Part shown: one piece after another, positions 8,137-16,268 of the stretch
Numbering within the stretch: the stretch's first letter is position 1
How the letters are laid out: each line of letters begins with the position of its first letter
Source of the DNA: an uncultured Bacteroidota bacterium
GTDB taxonomy: Bacteria > Bacteroidota > Bacteroidia > Bacteroidales > SZUA-534
DNA length: 35,941 nt
Direction: 5' to 3'
NCBI GenBank assembly: GCA_946186925.1
Contig: CAMHPA010000023.1
Coordinates: 1-35,941, forward strand
Notes under the pieces: generated by a model
What the model saw: the letters and a program-made list of their open reading frames with translations, nothing else
Told to the model about the DNA's origin: nothing
Database searches by the model: none
Made by a program: the position numbers and the translations under genes

Positions 8137-9210
8137 CTATTTAACGAAAGCGGCAGAGTTCGGACTGATACCGCTTGTCTCGAATTTCGTGATGAATTTT
8201 CCAGTTTTATCAAAACGGTAGATTGTGCCGTTGGTTGCGTAGTCGGTCGTTCCGATATAGAAATCTCCGTTATCTGGGTCAATTTCAAATAGATAAACGG
8301 CCGCTGCTGACAGTTCTGGTGTCGATGTCAAATCAAACGGACTTGCATCAGAGCCTTTTTTGACAAACGATGTAACTGTTTTTGTATTAGGATAATCCGT
8401 GTAATCAGTAAATGATTTTACATAATACAGATTTATGCCGTCAGTTGCCAATTTTGCTCCTTCATCGAATTTTTTTACGGCTTTTGAAGTGGGGTTGACT
8501 TCCATTATTTCTTGTGTCCAAGTCACTGTGTCATAGTGTATAACGTACAGATTTTCGCCTACAGACAAAACAATTGTAGGGTCGAGAGCGACCGTGATTT
8601 TCTCCTTCAAAGAGAATGCAGCCAAATCGACAACCGCCAGTGTGCTGTCGTAAGCGACGTGTGAGTCGCCAGCAATCGCCGCATACAGCGAGTTGCCGTT
8701 AATGCAGATTTCCTCGGGATGCGTGCCGACTTCAACCGAACCAATTGATGTGGCAATTGTAGTCGTATCAAACTTCATAACCTTGCCACCATAAGTCGAA
8801 ACGTAGATAAATCCGTCTTTTGCAGCAAGATAGCGCGGCTGACCTTCTTCGGCTGTAAATTCGTGTTTCTCAACAATTTTGCCTTTTGTGTCGAGTTTTG
8901 CAAGATAGTTCGAGCCCCAAACGCTAACATAAATGCGATTGCCATAGGCGATTAAATCCTGGCCAGTATCGCCCAGACCTTGTCCGTTTGCTGCGGCAAA
9001 AATTTTTGATTGATAAGCATTTTCGCCGTCAGGATAGTACACATCAAGTGTTGAATTGTTGCCATTCCACGAACCTTCGTTCAGGATGTAAACTCGCTTT
9101 TCGCTTTTTACTTCCGGTTTTTCGTCATCGTTGTTCTTGTCGCAAGACACAAACACTGTTGTTGCGCCTAATGCGCACAAACTCAAAATTTTAACAAACT
9201 GTTTTTTCAT
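8137..9210 (-). CDS. btuG: BtuG-like surface lipoprotein (YncE/DUF5074 beta-propeller)
   Basis: The 357-residue protein has repeated blade-like segments such as RVYILNEGSW, GQDLIAYGNRIYVSVWGS, KDGFIYVSTYGGKV and GNSLYAAIAGDS. These fit a seven-bladed propeller of the YncE/DUF5074 type. In Bacteroides, BtuG is a propeller lipoprotein that caps BtuB on the cell surface and binds cobalamin very tightly. The lipobox FVSC gives Cys22, followed by DKNNDDE, an acidic surface-export signal. The gene is 22 bp downstream of btuB under the same riboswitch, which supports the BtuG call; the sequence alone would only say propeller lipoprotein. The operon terminates right behind it. Confidence 0.82.
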   Translation of the reverse strand: MKKQFVKILSLCALGATTVFVSCDKNNDDEKPEVKSEKRVYILNEGSWNGNNSTLDVYYPDGENAYQSKIFAAANGQGLGDTGQDLIAYGNRIYVSVWGSNYLAKLDTKGKIVEKHEFTAEEGQPRYLAAKDGFIYVSTYGGKVMKFDTTTIATSIGSVEVGTHPEEICINGNSLYAAIAGDSHVAYDSTLAVVDLAAFSLKEKITVALDPTIVLSVGENLYVIHYDTVTWTQEIMEVNPTSKAVKKFDEGAKLATDGINLYYVKSFTDYTDYPNTKTVTSFVKKGSDASPFDLTSTPELSAAAVYLFEIDPDNGDFYIGTTDYATNGTIYRFDKTGKFITKFETSGISPNSAAFVK

Positions 9211-9232
9211 TTTTTAATGATTTAAAGTTAAA

Positions 9233-11182
9233 CTATAAAGTAAAATTCACTTGCAATTGAAATTGTCGGCCCGGCATTGGGTAGTATTTTATTACACTAT
9301 ATTGATTATCAGTTATATTCAAGCACGACAGACTGGCAGTCAACAGGCTTCCGCCGATATTGAAACTCCGTGTTGCCGTAGCCGAAAATTCGGCGTAAGG
9401 TTCAATTTCGTTGTCGGGAATGTTATACTCCAAAAAGTAGCGCTTGCCTGATACTATGGTTGTTGCTGATAATGAGTATTTTCCGAATGTTGCAACCGCC
9501 GCCGCCTTGCCCGAATGCAAAGGTGTGTACGGAATTTGCGATTTGTAAAGTTTTGAGTTGCTGTTGGTTACATCGATGGCTTTTTGATACGAATAGTTGG
9601 CCGTCAGTTTCAACTTTACTTCCGCCACACTGAACTCGGTTCCGACAGCCAAATCGGCACCTAAAATATTGACTTCTCCGTAGTTAGCCATCTTCCAAAC
9701 ATACAGTGTCGGAATCGCAACTATCTTGTTTTCAACATTGTTGGCATAAAAATCGGCTGAAAAGTCGAACTTGCTGGCGCCAAAATCAAAACCCACATTC
9801 AACTCGCGCGCCTCTTCCGGCTTCAAACCTGTGGTGCCTAACGTTGTGTAATACAATTCGTTAAACGTTGGTATGCGGTAGGTCGCCTTTGCCATTGCGC
9901 GAACGGTTACCCGATTGCTGCTCCACTTCAGGCTGAACGCTGGCGTGAGCCGTTTCAAGTCGTCGGGGCGCTTGCCGAACTCCACCTTCTCGCTCGCGTG
10001 CCGCGCCACAAGTGTTGCCGTGGCCTCGAATCGTTGCAAAGCCGCGCGCACGTTCAGCGCCGACAGAAGCGTCAGGCGGCGCGGTTGCGGATTGTCTTTT
10101 ATGTCGCTTTCAAGGGTGTTGTAAACCACATCGCCCGCGAGCGACACTGAAACCGGCCGCCAACTCCACAACCCGGCCATCGAGAAAAAGCCCTCGTGCT
10201 GCGTGTTCAGTTCAACGTAGCGGCCACCGGTGTACTTGACATTTGTGTCCTCGTAGCGGTTCCACGAGTAGTTGTATTTTGCTTGAAATCTGAACATTAG
10301 GTTGTTGTGCAGACGCAAACGGCAATCGTTTTGCACAAAAAAGTTTTTGTCGGCAAGGCGCTCTTTTGCCTGCTGATAATAGAAAATAATCGCCCCCGGC
10401 AAACCGCGTTCGGAGTAAAATCCGTAAGCCTTCAGGTGGTTTTGGAACCGGCCGCTGTCGGCTGTTGAAAGGTTGATTTCGGTGCGGGCGGAGCGAATGT
10501 CTGAATTTTGGCGGCGGCCGTGCTCCGTGGTGTCGACGTTGGGCAGCGAGTAGGGATAATCGCCTCGGCTGCGCATAAACTGCGCCGTGCCCGAGAGCGT
10601 TGAGTGGCGCACCTTTCGCGCGGCTTCAACCTGCGCGTCGAAGTAGCCGAACGAGCCGCCTTTGAGTTGTGCGCGCGCATCGGTCTGCCTTTCGGCGAAA
10701 TTTGGCTTGCGGGTTGATATTGAGAGCATTGCCGCTTGCGCGAAGGCGCTGGCTGGTTGCAGAAGACCATCGGGCTGACCGATAGTGAGTGCGATGGTCT
10801 CGATGCTGCCGATGTCAAAACGCCCGATGTCGATATGCCCCGCCTGGCAGTCGCTCACCACCACGCCATCGTAACTCACGGCCGTGTGTGCCGCGCCCAA
10901 ACCGCGCACCGACACGGTTTTCAGCCCGCCAACGCCGCCGTAATCCTTCACGTTGGTTCCGCTGAATCGCCGCACGGCATCGGCTAGATTCTGCACGCCA
11001 AGTTGCTGAATCTCAATGGCTGACATTGTCTGCATAGGCACGGCCTGACGCTTCTGCGTATGCGCCTCCACATCAACAGTCTCCACATCGCGATGGATTA
11101 TGCTGTCGCTTTGCGCAAACAACGGCACAGCCCACAGCAAAGCATTCGCCATAACTGCGAAACTCACGGTTAATAACCTCAT
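9233..11182 (-). CDS. btuB: TonB-dependent cobalamin receptor
   Basis: This is a 22-strand outer-membrane barrel with a plug. The signal peptide MRLLTVSF...LFAQ is followed by a TonB-box-like segment (ETVDVEA) and a plug domain with IQQLGVQNLADAVRRFSG, TVSVRGLG and VSYDGVVVSD. It ends in the aromatic-rich strand QLQVNFTL. At about 649 residues it has BtuB length and no SusC-type N-terminal carboxypeptidase-like domain. The start is ATG 11182; a GTG at 11197 would add five residues ahead of the signal peptide and overlaps the predicted riboswitch platform. Control by a cobalamin riboswitch makes B12, or a related corrinoid, the expected substrate. Confidence 0.92.
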   Translation of the reverse strand: MRLLTVSFAVMANALLWAVPLFAQSDSIIHRDVETVDVEAHTQKRQAVPMQTMSAIEIQQLGVQNLADAVRRFSGTNVKDYGGVGGLKTVSVRGLGAAHTAVSYDGVVVSDCQAGHIDIGRFDIGSIETIALTIGQPDGLLQPASAFAQAAMLSISTRKPNFAERQTDARAQLKGGSFGYFDAQVEAARKVRHSTLSGTAQFMRSRGDYPYSLPNVDTTEHGRRQNSDIRSARTEINLSTADSGRFQNHLKAYGFYSERGLPGAIIFYYQQAKERLADKNFFVQNDCRLRLHNNLMFRFQAKYNYSWNRYEDTNVKYTGGRYVELNTQHEGFFSMAGLWSWRPVSVSLAGDVVYNTLESDIKDNPQPRRLTLLSALNVRAALQRFEATATLVARHASEKVEFGKRPDDLKRLTPAFSLKWSSNRVTVRAMAKATYRIPTFNELYYTTLGTTGLKPEEARELNVGFDFGASKFDFSADFYANNVENKIVAIPTLYVWKMANYGEVNILGADLAVGTEFSVAEVKLKLTANYSYQKAIDVTNSNSKLYKSQIPYTPLHSGKAAAVATFGKYSLSATTIVSGKRYFLEYNIPDNEIEPYAEFSATATRSFNIGGSLLTASLSCLNITDNQYSVIKYYPMPGRQFQLQVNFTL

Positions 11183-11195
11183 AATTAAATAAATC

Positions 11196-11405
11196 ACCTG
11201 CCGACGGTTCCTTCCTCGAGGCCTTTCGGCGAAACGTTTTGCAGGTCTTCTGGCTCATCTCAGGCGGCTCGCCTTCCCGTCCTTGCGGACAGTGGCAGTG
11301 AGTGTTTGAACCGCCCACCACGAGATTTACAGCTGCGGGACAGCTCCGGGTTTGCACCGGATTCCCTTTTAATGCCGGATGCGGAATCGCAGGCGGCAAC
11401 AAAAC
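11196..11405 (-). ncRNA. Cobalamin (adenosylcobalamin-class) riboswitch
   Basis: On the minus strand the leader shows the conserved blocks in order: GGGAATCCGGTGCAAACCCGG, then CTGTCCCGCAGCTGTAA, GCCACTG, GGGAAGGCGAG, and the B12 box AGCCAGAAGACCTGC (11255-11241). After the aptamer come a GCC-GAAA-GGC hairpin and GCAGGT (11201-11196), complementary to ACCTGC of the B12 box. This lies only about 13 bases before the btuB ATG. It suggests translational control with a ligand-dependent switch in pairing; no intrinsic terminator was seen in the platform. Bound B12 is expected to turn btuB-btuG off. Confidence 0.93.
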
Positions 11406-11409
11406 GGGG

Positions 11410-11417
11410 CAAAGATA
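11410..11417 (-). promoter_or_regulatory. Promoter -7 element for the btuB riboswitch transcript
   Basis: TATCTTTG (minus strand) matches TAnnTTTG exactly and places the transcript start near 11404, just before the riboswitch. Confidence 0.65.
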
Positions 11418-11490
11418 GGGTTTTATTTAGTTGATGGAATTTCGGGATTGTGTTTTAGGGTTTTGCTTAATTACGCACACGTTTTTGCAT

Positions 11491-11523
11491 AAAAAACGAG
11501 GGGCGACAGATTTTCGCCCCTCA
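11491..11523 (-). terminator. Terminator after der
   Basis: A perfect 9-bp stem, GAGGGGCGA/TCGCCCCTC (11498-11506 with 11514-11522), is followed on the minus strand by TTTTTT. It closes the era-der unit before the B12 locus. Confidence 0.92.
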
Positions 11524-11546
11524 CGTTAATTTATTTCAATTTATGA

Positions 11547-12854
11547 TTACTTCTCGCGGAAATAAATCTGCACCGGAACACCTTGAAGTTCAAAGTTTTC
11601 GCGCATTTTGTTCTCAAGGTAGCGGCGGTACGGGTCGCGAATGTACTGCGGCAGATTGCAGAAGAAGGCAAACTGCGGCGACGGCGTCGGCAACTGCGTT
11701 ACATATTTGATTCTTATGTATTTACCCTTCACTGTCGGTGGCGGATAGTTGTCGATGGCGGCCAACATAACCTCGTTCAGTTTGGCTGTAGGGATTTTTT
11801 GGCGGCGGTTTTTGTAAACCTGCATAGCCGTCTCAACGGCCTTAAACACACGCTGTTTGGTGAGAGCCGAAATGAACAGCACCGGCACATCGTTGAACGG
11901 CGCCAGTTTGGCCTTGACGGCAGCCTCGTACTCTTCCATCGTGTTCTTTTCCTTCTCAATCAAATCCCACTTATTTATCAGAATCACAACGCCTTTGCGG
12001 TTTTTGACAATCAGACTGAAAATGTTCAAATCCTGCGATTCGAGTCCCAGCGTGGCATCGATAATCAGGAAGCAGACATCCGATTCCTCAATGGTGCGTA
12101 TGGCGCGCATAACTGAATAAAACTCAAGGTTTTCCTCAACTTTGTTCTTCTTGCGCAGACCGGCCGTGTCGATAATGTTGAACTCAAAACCGAACTTGTT
12201 GTAAACGGTGTTGATTGAGTCGCGGGTGGTGCCGGCAATGTCGGTCACAATGTTGCGGTCCTGCTCGAGCAGTGCGTTGATAAACGACGATTTCCCGGCG
12301 TTCGGGCGGCCAACAACGGCAATGTTGGGCAGGTCGCGGGCCTCGTCGGCGGGTTTGTTGCGGTCGAATTTGGCCACAATGGCATCCAGCAGGTCGCCGG
12401 TGCCGGAACCGTTTATTGCCGAAATGGCGTAGATTTCGCCCAGCCCCAATGAGTAAAATTCGCCTGTAAGATATTGTCGGTCAATATTATCCACTTTGTT
12501 AACGGCCACCACAACCGGTTTGCGCGATTTGCGCAGAAGTTCGGCAACATCGTCGTCAAGGTCGGTTACGCCGCCGGTTACATCGGTCAGGAAGAGAATT
12601 ACATCTGCCTCATCGACAGCCAGTTTCACCTGCTTGCGGATTTCGCCTTCGAAAATGTCGTCGCTGTTTGTGACGTACCCGCCCGTGTCGATAACCGAAA
12701 ACTCAAGTCCGCCCCACTCGCACTTGCCGTAGTGGCGGTCGCGGGTGACGCCTGCGGTGGCATCGGTTATAGCCTGACGGCTCTCGACCATCCGGTTGAA
12801 AAGTGTTGATTTGCCGACATTTGGACGGCCGACGATTGCAACAATGTTCGCCAT
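11547..12854 (-). CDS. der: Ribosome biogenesis GTPase Der (EngA)
   Basis: Der is a double GTPase needed for maturation of the 50S subunit. The first G domain has GRPNVGKS (residues 9-16), DTGG and NKVD. The second has GRPNAGKS (182-189), DTAGLRKK and NKWD. A C-terminal KH-like domain follows. The second P-loop carries Ala where the first has Val, a usual feature of Der. The 435-residue length is standard. It lies downstream of era, separated by 132 bp that hold heptamer repeats and no obvious promoter, so co-transcription with era is likely. It ends at hairpin 11491-11523. Confidence 0.97.
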   Translation of the reverse strand: MANIVAIVGRPNVGKSTLFNRMVESRQAITDATAGVTRDRHYGKCEWGGLEFSVIDTGGYVTNSDDIFEGEIRKQVKLAVDEADVILFLTDVTGGVTDLDDDVAELLRKSRKPVVVAVNKVDNIDRQYLTGEFYSLGLGEIYAISAINGSGTGDLLDAIVAKFDRNKPADEARDLPNIAVVGRPNAGKSSFINALLEQDRNIVTDIAGTTRDSINTVYNKFGFEFNIIDTAGLRKKNKVEENLEFYSVMRAIRTIEESDVCFLIIDATLGLESQDLNIFSLIVKNRKGVVILINKWDLIEKEKNTMEEYEAAVKAKLAPFNDVPVLFISALTKQRVFKAVETAMQVYKNRRQKIPTAKLNEVMLAAIDNYPPPTVKGKYIRIKYVTQLPTPSPQFAFFCNLPQYIRDPYRRYLENKMRENFELQGVPVQIYFREK

Positions 12855-12902
12855 TTTTTATTTCGTTTTAAGTTTTATCTATTAAGTTTCTTTTTGGACT
12901 TC

Positions 12903-12981
12903 AGACAACGGACAACAGACCACAGATTGCTTTGAGCAGCCTTTTGTTGTTAATTGTTAATTATTCATTGTTAATTGTTTA
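12903..12981. repeat. Two heptamer repeat runs between era and der
   Basis: 12903-12930 reads as four 7-base units (AGACAAC, GGACAAC, AGACCAC, AGATTGC). 12947-12981 reads as five (TTGTTAA, TTGTTAA, TTATTCA, TTGTTAA, TTGTTTA). The second family recurs, inverted, between susC and susD (32745-32772). These are short tandem heptamer repeats, not CRISPR. Confidence 0.7.
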
Positions 12982-12986
12982 CGTTT

Positions 12987-13871
12987 TTAATCTTGCTCGT
13001 ATCCAAAGAACCGCAGGTTTTGGTCCTTGTCGCGCCAGTCTTTCTGCACCTTCACCAGCAATTCAAGAAAAACTTTGGTGCCGACAAACTGCTCAATGTC
13101 CTTACGCGCCTCAGTTCCAACCTTTTTCAGCGCCGCGCCTTGGTGACCGATAATAATGCCCTTGTGCTGCTCGCGCGATACGTAAATTATTGCTCTAATG
13201 CGTGTAAGTTCTTGGCCTTCTTTGAATTCGTCAACCAACACCTCGCACGAGTACGGAATTTCCTTTTTGTAGTTCAGGAAGATTTTCTCGCGGATAATCT
13301 CTTGAACGAAAAAGCGTTGCGTGCGGTCGGTGAGTTCGTCCTTGTCGAAGTAGGGCGGATTTTCGGGCAGCAGTTCCTTAATCTTCTCGAAAACCTCGGC
13401 CGTGTTGAATTTGTGCAGCGCCGAAACGGGATAAATGTAGGCGTTGGGCAGCACCTCGCGCCACATTTGAATCTTTGCCTCGAGTTCGGCTTGGTTGCTT
13501 AAGTCTATCTTGTTGATAAGCAGGATAATCGGAATATTTTTCTTGCGAACTTTCTCAAGATACTCGCCGTTCTTGTCGAACGTCTCAACCATATCTGTCA
13601 CATACACAATAATATCGGCATCGACCAGCGCTGTGTCGACAAACTTCAGCATTGCTTCCTGCAACTTGTAGTGCGGCTTCAGAATGCCCGGCGTGTCAGA
13701 GTAAACCATCTGAAAATCATCGCCATTGACAATGCCCATTATGCGGTGGCGCGTGGTCTGCGCCTTGTTGGTGATAATGGACAGCCGCTCGCCCACAAAG
13801 GCGTTCATCAGCGTCGATTTGCCGACATTCGGGTTGCCGATAATATTTACAAAACCTGCTTTATGTGCCAT
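12987..13871 (-). CDS. era: GTPase Era
   Basis: Era is a small GTPase that binds the 3' end of 16S rRNA and monitors 30S assembly. The G domain has GNPNVGKS (residues 12-19), DTPGI and NKID. The C-terminal KH domain has GIIIGHQGAALKKVG, with the GxxG-type loop. The 294-residue length is typical. In many Bacteroidota era follows fabH; here a surface lipoprotein gene lies upstream instead, and a terminator (13966-14007) plus an exact promoter element give era its own start. der follows on the same strand. Confidence 0.97.
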   Translation of the reverse strand: MAHKAGFVNIIGNPNVGKSTLMNAFVGERLSIITNKAQTTRHRIMGIVNGDDFQMVYSDTPGILKPHYKLQEAMLKFVDTALVDADIIVYVTDMVETFDKNGEYLEKVRKKNIPIILLINKIDLSNQAELEAKIQMWREVLPNAYIYPVSALHKFNTAEVFEKIKELLPENPPYFDKDELTDRTQRFFVQEIIREKIFLNYKKEIPYSCEVLVDEFKEGQELTRIRAIIYVSREQHKGIIIGHQGAALKKVGTEARKDIEQFVGTKVFLELLVKVQKDWRDKDQNLRFFGYEQD

Positions 13872-13888
13872 CGCTTGAAAATTTGCGA

Positions 13889-13896
13889 CAAAGATA
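13889..13896 (-). promoter_or_regulatory. Promoter -7 element for era
   Basis: TATCTTTG (minus strand) is an exact TAnnTTTG match 18 bases before the era ATG. Confidence 0.65.
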
Positions 13897-13965
13897 GTTG
13901 AATTTCAGTTAGGATTTATGTGTATGGTTTATCCGTCAGGTTTTGTGGAATGAGGCGCCGCAAGC

Positions 13966-14007
13966 AAAAAAAAAGCCGCAAGCAAGTGTATCCTTGCGTT
14001 GCGGCGT
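13966..14007 (-). terminator. Terminator after the 14027 lipoprotein gene
   Basis: On the minus strand GCCGCAA-c-GCAAG pairs with CTTGC-TTGCGGC (12 bp, one bulge), followed by nine T residues. Confidence 0.9.
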
Positions 14008-14026
14008 TTATGCCAAGTGGGAAATA

Positions 14027-14776
14027 CTATTCGTAGAAAATCTCCCAAACAATTGTCTCACTTTCTTCGTCATCATCGATAGTGAAAATTATTTTTGTCA
14101 AATAATCGCCATCGTACACATAGGTATATTTGCCGACATAACTTACGGTTGCTCCATTATTAGTGTTGGATATTGTTTTAGAAGCCGGCAGTTTGTCGAA
14201 TTTTGTTCCCATAAGGCCAAACATCGGTTGGTCTTCTAGAATCAGAAACCAAAGGTCAACATTCAGATTGTTTTTAGTTGTGTTGTATGTGTATTCCTCT
14301 TTGTAGCTGACAGCACCTTCTTCTTCCAAACTGATTGATGACAGAGTGCCATTTTGTACGTTAAAAATGGTTTTATCTTCATCGTAGATGAATGAGGAAA
14401 TGTATCCATCAGCTGAATAGTTGCAAGTTATTATACCTTCCTCATCTTCTATCGATGTGATTCTACCATTTTCCAGTTTGTAATATGTATAGTAAATAGC
14501 TTCACCACTATATTGCGAAACATACGTCGCTGTCTCTGTGATCTGATTATCTGTATACTGATATGTAAAGGTTCTTTTTCCGCCGTTGTTTTCTCCATAA
14601 GTAAGTTTGCTATCAGAATCAAAGTAGCAGGTGTATGTAAAATCACCATTTGTTCCTACAATTTTAGTTACTTTTTTCGACAGTGTTTGTCCGTCGTCCT
14701 CATTGTCTTTGCAACTTACAAATGTTAATGTCACTAATACTGTGGCTAATAAGCCGAATTTCAGAAAGTTTTTCAT
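14027..14776 (-). CDS. Surface lipoprotein, DUF4595-like
   Basis: The 249-residue protein has a signal peptide with lipobox FVSC (Cys22), followed by KDNEDDG, the acidic pattern of Bacteroidota surface-exported lipoproteins. The rest is built of short beta-rich YD/RHS-like segments (FTYQYTDN, YYKLENGRITSI, CNYSADGYISSF, YTYVYDGDYLTKI), as in DUF4595-type proteins of Bacteroides. Function and ligand are unknown. It is a single-gene unit: promoter at 14806-14813, terminator at 13966-14007. It sits where fabH/rpmF often precede era in relatives, so it may be an insertion at this locus. That placement is from general knowledge of the family, not from comparison here. Confidence 0.75.
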   Translation of the reverse strand: MKNFLKFGLLATVLVTLTFVSCKDNEDDGQTLSKKVTKIVGTNGDFTYTCYFDSDSKLTYGENNGGKRTFTYQYTDNQITETATYVSQYSGEAIYYTYYKLENGRITSIEDEEGIITCNYSADGYISSFIYDEDKTIFNVQNGTLSSISLEEEGAVSYKEEYTYNTTKNNLNVDLWFLILEDQPMFGLMGTKFDKLPASKTISNTNNGATVSYVGKYTYVYDGDYLTKIIFTIDDDEESETIVWEIFYE

Positions 14777-14805
14777 TTTTTATGATGTTTTTGTTTAATA
14801 ATATG

Positions 14806-14813
14806 CAAAAATA
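14806..14813 (-). promoter_or_regulatory. Promoter -7 element for the 14027 lipoprotein
   Basis: TATTTTTG (minus strand) matches TAnnTTTG, 30 bases before the ATG. Confidence 0.55.
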
Positions 14814-14847
14814 GGAAATCCGATTGGCCTATTTTATTTTGCTTCGT

Positions 14848-14877
14848 AAAAAGAAAGGCGGAATCACTTCCGCCTTT
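14848..14877 (-). terminator. Terminator after xylA
   Basis: A perfect 10-bp stem, AAAGGCGGAA/TTCCGCCTTT, with a 4-base loop is followed on the minus strand by CTTTTT. It lies 23 bases past the xylA stop. Confidence 0.92.
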
Positions 14878-14899
14878 TTCTTTATATGCAAACTTATGA

Positions 14900-16213
14900 T
14901 TAAGCGTACATTGCAACAATTGCTTCGTAAAGCTCCTGCTGACCTGAAGTCTGTTTCGGCTCGTTAACTTTCTTGCCGTACTCGTAAGCCTCTTCAAGAG
15001 TCATCTTGCCTTCCTCAAACTTCTTGCCTTCGCCCTTGTCGAACGATGCGTAGCGAGCAGCCAGCATCTTCTTGTACGGGCTCTCCTCGAGCAGTTTGGC
15101 TGCGTTCTCAAGAGCGCGGGCCATTGCGTCCATACCGCTGATATGTGCCAAGAAGATATCCTCAAGGTCAGTTGAGTTGCGGCGAGTTTTTGCGTCGAAG
15201 TTGGTACCACCTGTGCCAAGGCCACCGTTGCGGATAATCTGCATCCAAGCCTGAACCAATTCGTATTGGTCGATTGGGAACTGGTCAGTATCCCAGCCGT
15301 TCTGCATATCACCACGGTTAGCGTCGATTGAGCCGAGCATACCGGCGTCAACAGCGCAAGCCAGCTCGTGCTCGAAGGTGTGACCAGCCAAAGTAGCGTG
15401 GTTAACCTCGATGTTAACTTTGAAGTCCTTGTCAAGACCGTGAGCCTTCAGGAAGCCGATAACAGTCTCAGTGTCAACATCGTATTGATGTTTCGACGGC
15501 TCCATTGGTTTCGGCTCGATAAGGAATGTGCCCTTGAAGCCTTTTTTGCGAGCGTAGTCGCGAGCCATAGTCAACATAGTTGCCATATGCTCTTTCTCAC
15601 GTTTCTGGTCGGTGTTCAGAAGGCTCATATAACCCTCGCGGCCGCCCCAGAACACGTAGTTCTCTGCGCCAAGTTCGATACCTGCGTCGATAGCGTTCTT
15701 AATCTGAACGATAGCGCGTGCAACAACGTCGAAATCCGGGTTTGTAGAAGCACCGTTCATATAGCGTTTGTTGCCGAATACGTTAGCAGTCGACCACAGA
15801 AGTTTCTTGCCAGTCTTTGCCATTTTCTCTTTCAGATAAGCAACAATGGCTTTCAGGTTAGCCTCATACTCCTCAACCGAAGCGCCTTCCGAAACAAGGT
15901 CAACATCGTGGAAGCAGAAGTAAGGAATGCCAAGTTTCTCCATAATCTCGAAACCAGCGTCAGCCTTTTGTTTAGCGATGGTAACAGCGTCAGCGCCCTT
16001 GTTCCAGGGGAACGATTTGGTGCCGCCACCGAACTGGTCGCTACCGTCGGCGCACAAAGTGTGCCACCAAGCCATTGCAAAACGCAGCCAATCCTTCATC
16101 GGCTTGCCCATAATCACTTTCTCGGCATCATAATAGTGGAATGCCATAGGGTTTTTCGAATCTTTACCTTCGAATTTGATTTTTCCAATTTGTGGAAAAT
16201 ACTCTTGTGCCAT
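14900..16213 (-). CDS. xylA: Xylose isomerase
   Basis: XylA interconverts D-xylose and D-xylulose using two divalent metals. The catalytic motifs are CFHDVDLV (active-site His/Asp), WGGREGY, the metal-ligand IEPKP and [10 protein letters not shown]. The C-terminal metal site lies in GSIDANRGD. The 437-residue length fits the class II enzymes of Bacteroidota. It is the second gene of xylB-xylA, 55 bp behind xylB, and ends at hairpin 14848-14877. No xylose symporter or regulator lies next to it. Confidence 0.98.
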   Translation of the reverse strand: MAQEYFPQIGKIKFEGKDSKNPMAFHYYDAEKVIMGKPMKDWLRFAMAWWHTLCADGSDQFGGGTKSFPWNKGADAVTIAKQKADAGFEIMEKLGIPYFCFHDVDLVSEGASVEEYEANLKAIVAYLKEKMAKTGKKLLWSTANVFGNKRYMNGASTNPDFDVVARAIVQIKNAIDAGIELGAENYVFWGGREGYMSLLNTDQKREKEHMATMLTMARDYARKKGFKGTFLIEPKPMEPSKHQYDVDTETVIGFLKAHGLDKDFKVNIEVNHATLAGHTFEHELACAVDAGMLGSIDANRGDMQNGWDTDQFPIDQYELVQAWMQIIRNGGLGTGGTNFDAKTRRNSTDLEDIFLAHISGMDAMARALENAAKLLEESPYKKMLAARYASFDKGEGKKFEEGKMTLEEAYEYGKKVNEPKQTSGQQELYEAIVAMYA

Positions 16214-16268
16214 TTTTTTTAAATTTTAGTAGTTATTAAAAATCAATTATTTAACACGAATTTCTTTT

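Noticed and set aside
12903-12981. CRISPR-like array
   Set aside because: Units are 7 bases and contiguous, with no spacers and no cas genes.
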